Source: Thiomicrorhabdus sediminis
GTDB lineage: Bacteria; Pseudomonadota; Gammaproteobacteria; Thiomicrospirales; Thiomicrospiraceae
Direction of reading: 5' to 3'
Length of the DNA: 64,000 nt
Assembly (NCBI RefSeq): GCF_005885815.1
Contig: NZ_CP040602.1
Span: forward strand, 325,630-389,629
Shown here: positions 58,688 through 64,000 of the stretch, piece after piece
How the letters are laid out: each line of letters begins with the position of its first letter
Position numbering within the stretch: the first letter of the stretch is position 1
The notes under the pieces: model-generated
Seen by the model: the letters and a program-made list of their open reading frames with translations, nothing else
Database searches by the model: none
Told to the model about the DNA's origin: nothing
Translations under genes and position numbers: made by a program

Positions 58688-61103
58688 GATTTGCCTTGTT
58701 GGGTTTGAGTGATGCAATGTTATTTAGCCACTCTTGGTAGGGCTGTGGTTTGTGAAATAGGTAACCTTGGTAAAGTTCACAGCCGAGGCTAGCAAGAAAA
58801 TTATGTTGTGTTTGGGTTTCCACGCCCTCCGCCACCACGGTATATCCCAAATGATGGGCCATGGCCAGAATGGTTTGTATCAAAGCGGAATCATTGGCAT
58901 CATCGGGAATGTCATTGACGAAACTTTTGTCAATCTTAAGCTCATTCAAAGGCATGCGTTTCAGGTACGACAATGATGAGTAACCGGTACCAAAGTCATC
59001 GATGGAAAAGCGGATGCCGAGATCGGCGAGTGTTTGCATGTCGGCAATCACTTTTTGAGGTTGCTGTATTAACAGGCTTTCGGTAATTTCCAATATCAGG
59101 TGTCGAGGATCGGCGCCGCTTTCAGCCAGCACTTGTTTGACAAAATCGATAAACCCGGCTTGTTGAAAATGTTGTGCGCTGATATTGACCGAAAGGCTAA
59201 AAGCGGACGCCGCAAAGGGCAATTGGCTAAGAGTTTGGCAAGCCTTGGACAGAACCCATTCGCCAATTTTCACAACTTGCCCCGTCTCTTCCGCCAGCGG
59301 AATAAAATCATCAGGAGGAATAAGTCCTTTTGTGGGGTGCATCCAGCGAACCAGACATTCAGCACCAATCATGGTTCCCTCTTTATCAACCTGTGACTGA
59401 AGGTATAGCTCGAGCTCATCATTTTGTAAAGCATTACGCAGTTCCTGCTCCAGCGTAAAGCGCTCGGTGATGCGATCGTGCATTTCGTGTTCGAAAAAAA
59501 TCAGCGTATTGCGACCGTTTTGTTTGGCACGATACATGGCAATATCGGCTTCTTGCAAGATTTCATTAAAGTTTTCGCTGTCCTTCGGGAACACGGAAAC
59601 CCCTATGCTCGCGGTGATTTGACAATTATGTTGATCGATATTTATCGGTTCTGCCAACGCAACGCGTAATTCTTCAGCGATAGACATGGCGGCAATGGCG
59701 GCTTTATTTTGGTCGGTTGACAGAGATGGCAATAAAGCAACGAATTCATCGCCGGCAATTCTCGATACGGTGTCTGTCTTGCGTAGCCGCGAGCTTAAAC
59801 GTTGGGCAACTTTTTTAAGGAGTTCATCGCCCATACTGTGACCATAGACATCATTGATGTTCTTGAATTTATCCAGGTCGATGAAAAGCACGGCACCAAA
59901 ATCATGGTAGCGTTTCGATGTGGCCAGGCTTTTATTGAGAAAATCCTCGAACAACAAACGGTTTGGCAACCCGGTGAGTTGGTCGTGATAGGCCAGTCGT
60001 TCGACCTGTTGATCATGCTGCTTGCGTTCGCTAATGTCTCGTGATGAGCAAAATATCAAGCGTTTTTCATCTTGTTCGACAGGCACTAAACTCAATTCGA
60101 TATCGAGCAAAGAGCCGTCTTTACGCTGATGCACTGTTTCAAACTGCAAACGTTCATTCTGGTAACTGTACTCTTTCAACATGCCAAGCAATTCTTGCGG
60201 ATCGAAAAAGACATCCCACTGGGTAACGTTCATGCCCATGATCTGGTCTCTTGAGTAACCGAGCATTTCACAAAACGAGTCGCTCGCCTCTTGAATATTT
60301 CCTTGTGCATCGAGAATATGAATGCCGTCACTGGCGCTGCGCAGAAACGCCAGGTTCTTTTCCGCTTCTCTTTGCAGTTGTTTCAGTGCGACACTGCGTT
60401 GCACCGTTAATCTATGTGAGAAGATCAACCCCAGAGCCATTAAAAAGAGAGTGATACCAACCAGCAGATTGGAAATGATCAAATCAATCTGATGGGATGT
60501 TTTCGCCAGTGAGAAACTGAAGGCTTCTTCCAGTGGTGTAATATCGGCATTGATGCTGTCTAGTTTCCAGATGAATTCTGTTTCTTCATTGATTGACAGT
60601 CTTTTTGATGAGAGTTTGTGGTGGATCTCTTTACCCAGCACGAGGGTCTGTATGACATATTGATCTGCATCAGTCCAGATCTCAATTGGCTCTTTCATCA
60701 GCGGAGTTTCACTGAAATAGCGAAATAGAAAGATCATATTTGGAATATCCGTCGAATGATTTCTTCCTTGAACAAAGCCTTCGTATGCGGTTTTGAGATC
60801 AGGTTCTGCCTGTTGCAGAGCAATACGGGCTTTCATATCACCAAGAGGAATATTTATTTGCGTTAGAAATTCTTCATAATCTTCGTTCGATTTGCTATGC
60901 AAGTAATTAATCAAAGAGATATGTGCTTGTTTTTGCGCTTTCGAATAGAGACTTTCCCCGGCTACATAGGCACGGACAGCGGTCATGATTTTCAAACTGA
61001 ACAGGGTCGCGCCAAGCAGTACGATAATGATGAGCAGAAACGGCCAAACAGTCTGGATTAGTAAGCGGTTAGTCGACTTAGGTTTGTTCGGTCCATAGAT
61101 CAC
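58671..61103 (-). CDS. Membrane PAS-GGDEF-EAL cyclic-di-GMP signalling protein
   Basis: This is an 810-residue sensor. A first TM helix (about residues 18-40) and second (about 208-228) flank a periplasmic helical region. A PAS domain spans about 245-355, GGDEF about 365-535 and EAL about 545-795. The cyclase site is AGDEF (RIAGDEFVALLPS), an active-type variant. The EAL motif reads ECL (GAECLVRW), while the later catalytic motifs NISAQHF, EITESLL, DDFGTGYSSL and VVAEGVET look intact, so it may both make and degrade c-di-GMP. The start is GTG with AAGGGG upstream. Signal and target are unknown. Confidence 0.9.
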   Translation of the reverse strand: MIYGPNKPKSTNRLLIQTVWPFLLIIIVLLGATLFSLKIMTAVRAYVAGESLYSKAQKQAHISLINYLHSKSNEDYEEFLTQINIPLGDMKARIALQQAEPDLKTAYEGFVQGRNHSTDIPNMIFLFRYFSETPLMKEPIEIWTDADQYVIQTLVLGKEIHHKLSSKRLSINEETEFIWKLDSINADITPLEEAFSFSLAKTSHQIDLIISNLLVGITLFLMALGLIFSHRLTVQRSVALKQLQREAEKNLAFLRSASDGIHILDAQGNIQEASDSFCEMLGYSRDQIMGMNVTQWDVFFDPQELLGMLKEYSYQNERLQFETVHQRKDGSLLDIELSLVPVEQDEKRLIFCSSRDISERKQHDQQVERLAYHDQLTGLPNRLLFEDFLNKSLATSKRYHDFGAVLFIDLDKFKNINDVYGHSMGDELLKKVAQRLSSRLRKTDTVSRIAGDEFVALLPSLSTDQNKAAIAAMSIAEELRVALAEPINIDQHNCQITASIGVSVFPKDSENFNEILQEADIAMYRAKQNGRNTLIFFEHEMHDRITERFTLEQELRNALQNDELELYLQSQVDKEGTMIGAECLVRWMHPTKGLIPPDDFIPLAEETGQVVKIGEWVLSKACQTLSQLPFAASAFSLSVNISAQHFQQAGFIDFVKQVLAESGADPRHLILEITESLLIQQPQKVIADMQTLADLGIRFSIDDFGTGYSSLSYLKRMPLNELKIDKSFVNDIPDDANDSALIQTILAMAHHLGYTVVAEGVETQTQHNFLASLGCELYQGYLFHKPQPYQEWLNNIASLKPNKANQKSPD

Positions 61104-61551
61104 AGTCTAACCCCTTCTTTAGAAATAAGGATGATGGTTGCCTATCGTGGGGTATATCACCCCGTTTCGCTCAATGGTATCGACGGGCTTGTACGAGTTT
61201 GTTATATCACAAGTCTCTGTTATTGCTTGAGTCTGTTGATATTGGAATAGTTCATCTGCTTTATACAGAAGTGACAACGTTATCCGCTAGATGAGTAATG
61301 GATTGTCTCTATTTATAGATTAAAAATCAATAGCATGGTGTTTTGAATACGTATGAATTAGGGGGCAACAATGTTAGCGGAGCTAGATTGTTGTTGCTAT
61401 ATTAGCTAAGCCATAGAGTCAGAATGTTTTTTCAAGTTTGAATGGTTGATACGGCTGGTGGAAGCCTATGCTTAAGGGATTGAAGAGGTGAATAAGTTTG
61501 GCGGTTGAGTTGAAGCATGATTGTCGGTTTGTAGATATCTATTCACAAATA

Positions 61552-61593
61552 TTTATCAACTGGTTGCTTAGATAACCAATGTATAGTGATAAA
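61552..61593. repeat. Nested inverted repeats upstream of dabB
   Basis: TTTATCA (61552-61558) matches TGATAAA (61587-61593), and inside it TGGTT (61561-61565) matches AACCA (61574-61578). The inner element has a T-N11-A-like layout as bound by LysR-type regulators. It lies about 190 bases before dabB. Confidence 0.4.
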
Positions 61594-61685
61594 ACCCTAA
61601 AACTTGTAAAAGTATTTGAATTTATCTATAGGTTATATACGGATTCCCAATTTTTCATTATCAAAATGTTCATCTAATATAAGCG

Positions 61686-61702
61686 CATAGTAAAAAACTA
61701 TG
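61686..61702. repeat. CATAGT-N5-ACTATG dyad upstream of dabB
   Basis: A perfect 6-bp inverted repeat with an AAAAA spacer lies just downstream of the weak -10-like TAATAT and 80 bases before the dabB ATG. It may be an operator or a leader hairpin. Confidence 0.4.
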
Positions 61703-61781
61703 TATTGAAACAAATAACAACTTAAGTATTGGGCGGGCTCTTTAATTAGGGAACGTCGAATAGTATCTAAGGGAAATAGTT

Positions 61782-63338
61782 ATGGATATGCAAATGATAG
61801 GTAACTTTATGTTGCTGCTAATACCGCTGGCGTTTTTTGTTAGTGCTTTGGCGAACGAGCGTAAAGCAAACTGGAAATTAGCAATCAGAGTCAGTTTATT
61901 AGGTCTTTCTTTGACTGCGGTCATGGCGATTGCGGTTATCTTGGGAGTGTTCAAGCTTGGGCAGGCAGGTTCATGGTTCGGGCCGTCTGAAATGAGCTTG
62001 GTGATGCTTGGGTTGGTGAATTTCATTGCCTTTGTCAATATTCGTTATTCAAGCCGTTATATGGCAGGTAATAAAGAAGAAGAGAAGCGTTATCTGCGTT
62101 GGTTGCAGCTGGCTTTAGGTAGTGTTGCCATGGTGGTAATCAGTAACCATATGTTGGTTTTCATTATTGCCTGGATTGCCATCAGTACCAGCTTGCATCA
62201 ATTATTGATCTTTTTCCCACACCGTCAGCGTGCGGTTTTGGCCGCGCACAAGAAGTATATCTTTGCGCGCCTGGCTGAGTTGTTCCTGTTGATTGCGATG
62301 GTGATTCTTTATTTTGAGCACGATACTTGGTTTATCAGCGAAATCTATCAAAAGGTAACCGCTGCGGGTGAACTGAATGCCTTGGATCAATTTGCGGTAA
62401 TGTTATTGGCGATTGCGGCCTTGATTAAATGTGCTCAGTTACCGTTGCATGGCTGGTTGATTCAGGTGGTTGAAGCGCCAACACCGGTTTCGGCTTTGTT
62501 GCATGCCGGTATCATCAATCTAGGTGGTTACCTATTAATCACCTTTGCACCTTTGATTGTATTGTCGAATGCGGCGCAATGGGTGCTATTGATTGTCGGT
62601 GGTTTAACAACCGTTTTGGCGGCATTGATTATGATGACGCGCGTTTCGGTAAAGGTGCGTTTGGCTTGGTCGACCATGTCGCAGATGGGGTTGATGTTGG
62701 TTGAGTGTGCCTTGGGGATGTTCCACTTGGCGCTATTGCACCTGATCGCTCACTCTTGCTATAAAGCCTATGCTTTCCTGAACTCCGGTTCGGAAGTGGA
62801 GTCAAGCATGAAACGAGGGTTATCGAAGTCGATTGCGCCAAGTCGTAAAGACTGGTGGGGCGCGGCGATCTTCTCATTGACGATTGTCATCGGTTTGATT
62901 GCAGTGGTCGGTATTGAAGCGCCTTATAGCCCGTGGCTACTGTTTGCCATCGCCTTGACCCTGTTGATTGCCGAACGTCGAGGACGCATGAGTGCCGGTT
63001 CGGTATTGGGTATGGCCGGTCTTGCTACCGTATTATTGATTGCCTATAGCCTGCAAAAAGACGGTGCCGGATTCATTGTTTCAGGCTTGCCGACCACAGT
63101 TGGCTGGCACGGTGACTTATGGATGGCCTTCCTGTTTGTAATGTTCTTTGCCGGTTATATCATCTTGCGTTATCACGTTGATAATCCGCGCATGATGAAA
63201 GTACGCCGTGCCTTCTATGCAGGTTTCTATCTAGATGAATTTATGACGCGCTTGAATTTGCGTGTCTACCCAACTCGTTTACCGGTGAGATTCAAGCCGA
63301 AGAAATTGGAGATTCCAAAAGAGGAGTTCTATCAATGA
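61782..63338 (+). CDS. dabB: DabB, NuoL-like membrane subunit of inorganic carbon transporter
   Basis: This is a 518-residue integral membrane protein of the proton-conducting NADH dehydrogenase family (NuoL/MrpA). It has about a dozen hydrophobic segments. The conserved functional stretch KCAQLPLHGWLIQVVEAPTP and SALLHAGIINLGGYL holds the Lys/His residues of the antiporter fold. With DabA it forms the DAB complex, which uses the membrane cation gradient to drive CO2 hydration to bicarbonate in the cytoplasm. There are no other nuo genes here, so it is not complex I. Its stop overlaps the dabA start (ATGA). Confidence 0.92.
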   Translation: MDMQMIGNFMLLLIPLAFFVSALANERKANWKLAIRVSLLGLSLTAVMAIAVILGVFKLGQAGSWFGPSEMSLVMLGLVNFIAFVNIRYSSRYMAGNKEEEKRYLRWLQLALGSVAMVVISNHMLVFIIAWIAISTSLHQLLIFFPHRQRAVLAAHKKYIFARLAELFLLIAMVILYFEHDTWFISEIYQKVTAAGELNALDQFAVMLLAIAALIKCAQLPLHGWLIQVVEAPTPVSALLHAGIINLGGYLLITFAPLIVLSNAAQWVLLIVGGLTTVLAALIMMTRVSVKVRLAWSTMSQMGLMLVECALGMFHLALLHLIAHSCYKAYAFLNSGSEVESSMKRGLSKSIAPSRKDWWGAAIFSLTIVIGLIAVVGIEAPYSPWLLFAIALTLLIAERRGRMSAGSVLGMAGLATVLLIAYSLQKDGAGFIVSGLPTTVGWHGDLWMAFLFVMFFAGYIILRYHVDNPRMMKVRRAFYAGFYLDEFMTRLNLRVYPTRLPVRFKPKKLEIPKEEFYQ

Positions 63339-64000
63339 GTAACGCAACAACACAGACAGTAAATGCGAATGAAGTACAGATGACTTCAGCTTTGACAGAA
63401 ACACAATTAACCAAATTGAATGCCGCTTGCGGGCGTATTGCTCCGACCTGGCCATTGGATGAGTTGATTGCGGTCAACCCTTGGTGGGAAATGCGTCACC
63501 TGCATATTTCCAAAGTTTCGGCTAAATTAAGTGCCTTGTCGCAAGCGCATTGTTTGATGCCGAAAACCTATTTCCAGGAAATTTGGCTGGAAAGCTTGCA
63601 GCCTGAGCATTTGCAAAAAGCCATTCAGGTCATGGGAGTGGATTATACGGTTGAAAGCCTAGAACGTTATTTATTGGAAGAAGATGAATATTCGCACTGG
63701 CATAATGTCAGTGATTTTGTCGACAGTGGCCCGGATCGTAAATACAAGATGGCTTGGCGTGATGAAATCACCCACCAGATCAGTCAGTTTTGTGCCGACT
63801 TCTTCCGTTTGAAAGCAGAAAAAGCCAGTTACGGTGAAACCTATAAAGGCTTGTATCAGGAATGGTTGGCGACAACCCGTCAGGATAAGGGGATCGAGAT
63901 TCTGATGGCCGAAGATGGCCTGACCGAAAACTTCGATGATTTACCGGATTCTGCCGAAGAGCTGTTGGCGCAGGCATTGCACGACTTGAATGTCAGCGAA
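63335..64000 (+). CDS. dabA: DabA, DUF2309 inorganic carbon uptake subunit (3' end outside window)
   Basis: The first 222 codons are visible with an open frame to the window edge. The N-terminal hallmark RIAPTWPLDELIAVNPWWEM is that of the DUF2309/UPF0753 family (cited as its motif APTWPLDE...AVNPWW). DabA is a peripheral protein with a zinc site resembling beta-carbonic anhydrase; that site lies beyond the window and cannot be checked. ATGA overlap with dabB indicates coupled translation, as in known dab operons of sulfur-oxidising bacteria. Confidence 0.93.
   Translation, partial: MSNATTQTVNANEVQMTSALTETQLTKLNAACGRIAPTWPLDELIAVNPWWEMRHLHISKVSAKLSALSQAHCLMPKTYFQEIWLESLQPEHLQKAIQVMGVDYTVESLERYLLEEDEYSHWHNVSDFVDSGPDRKYKMAWRDEITHQISQFCADFFRLKAEKASYGETYKGLYQEWLATTRQDKGIEILMAEDGLTENFDDLPDSAEELLAQALHDLNVSE

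Larger units (their letters stand above)
61104..61781. other. Gene-free 0.68 kb control region upstream of dabB
   Basis: No ORF or RNA gene is supportable on either strand. The half nearest dabB is AT-rich and contains dyads listed separately. A weak promoter-like pair, TTTTCA (61652-61657) and TAATAT (61675-61680) with 17-base spacing, lies about 100 bases before dabB. Inorganic-carbon uptake genes in this group are induced by low CO2, often through LysR-type regulators, so this is the likely control region; that link is inference. Confidence 0.4.

Noticed and set aside
61782-63338. Complex I subunit NuoL
   Set aside because: No other nuo genes are present and the next gene is the DUF2309 dabA, so this is DabB.

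Overview
The window is a stretch of a gammaproteobacterial chromosome. The gene content points to a sulfur-oxidising chemolithoautotroph of the Thiomicrospira / Hydrogenovibrio / Thiomicrorhabdus group. The evidence for this is the tyr-gly-thr tRNA-tufB cluster, the contiguous beta / str / S10 / spc / alpha ribosomal super-cluster, and the DabB-DabA inorganic-carbon uptake pair at the right edge. The genus is inferred and nothing here proves it.

Layout. 1-5.3 kb: tryptophan genes trpE (5' end outside the window), trpG, trpD and trpC, a terminator, a perfect inverted repeat, then a separately transcribed and divergent trpB-family gene. 5.4-7.5 kb: a PA2779/PA2778-type pair (small secreted protein and C39-like peptidase lipoprotein) converging on a 2-oxoglutarate/Fe(II) oxygenase. 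7.5-8.1 kb: a gene-free 0.6 kb with a candidate small RNA and a structured leader. 8.1-10.6 kb: overlapping speD-speE-speC genes, which together convert ornithine to spermidine. 10.7-17.8 kb: OsmC-like protein, methyltransferase, ZntB-like transporter, M42 peptidase, an AT-rich membrane pentapeptide-repeat protein, bioA and truC.

18.1-49.6 kb: the translation/transcription core, all on the plus strand. It runs tRNA-Tyr, -Gly, -Thr, tuf copy 1, tRNA-Trp, secE-nusG-rplKAJL-rpoBC, rpsL-rpsG-fusA-tuf copy 2, then the S10, spc and alpha operons through rplQ. The two tuf copies appear identical except at codon 3. rpmJ (L36) is absent from its usual place between secY and rpsM. Several promoters, terminators and attenuator-like hairpins separate the sub-operons; the most elaborate set lies between rpsQ and rplN.

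49.6-61.1 kb: TatD-family nuclease, tcdA, two exported proteins (one DUF2927), uvrA, a SIMPL-domain protein, a YajR-like MFS transporter, ssb, and a membrane PAS-GGDEF-EAL protein. 61.1-64 kb: a 0.68 kb gene-free, dyad-rich control region, then dabB and the 5' part of dabA, whose products form an energy-coupled CO2/bicarbonate uptake complex.

Most of the window is ordinary core genome and I did not find a clear new multi-gene system. The observations most worth testing are the sRNA/leader region before speD, the 10-10-10 inverted repeat before the lone trpB-like gene, the tandem structures between rpsQ and rplN, the dyads before dabB, and the AT-rich pentapeptide gene that overlaps the end of bioA.
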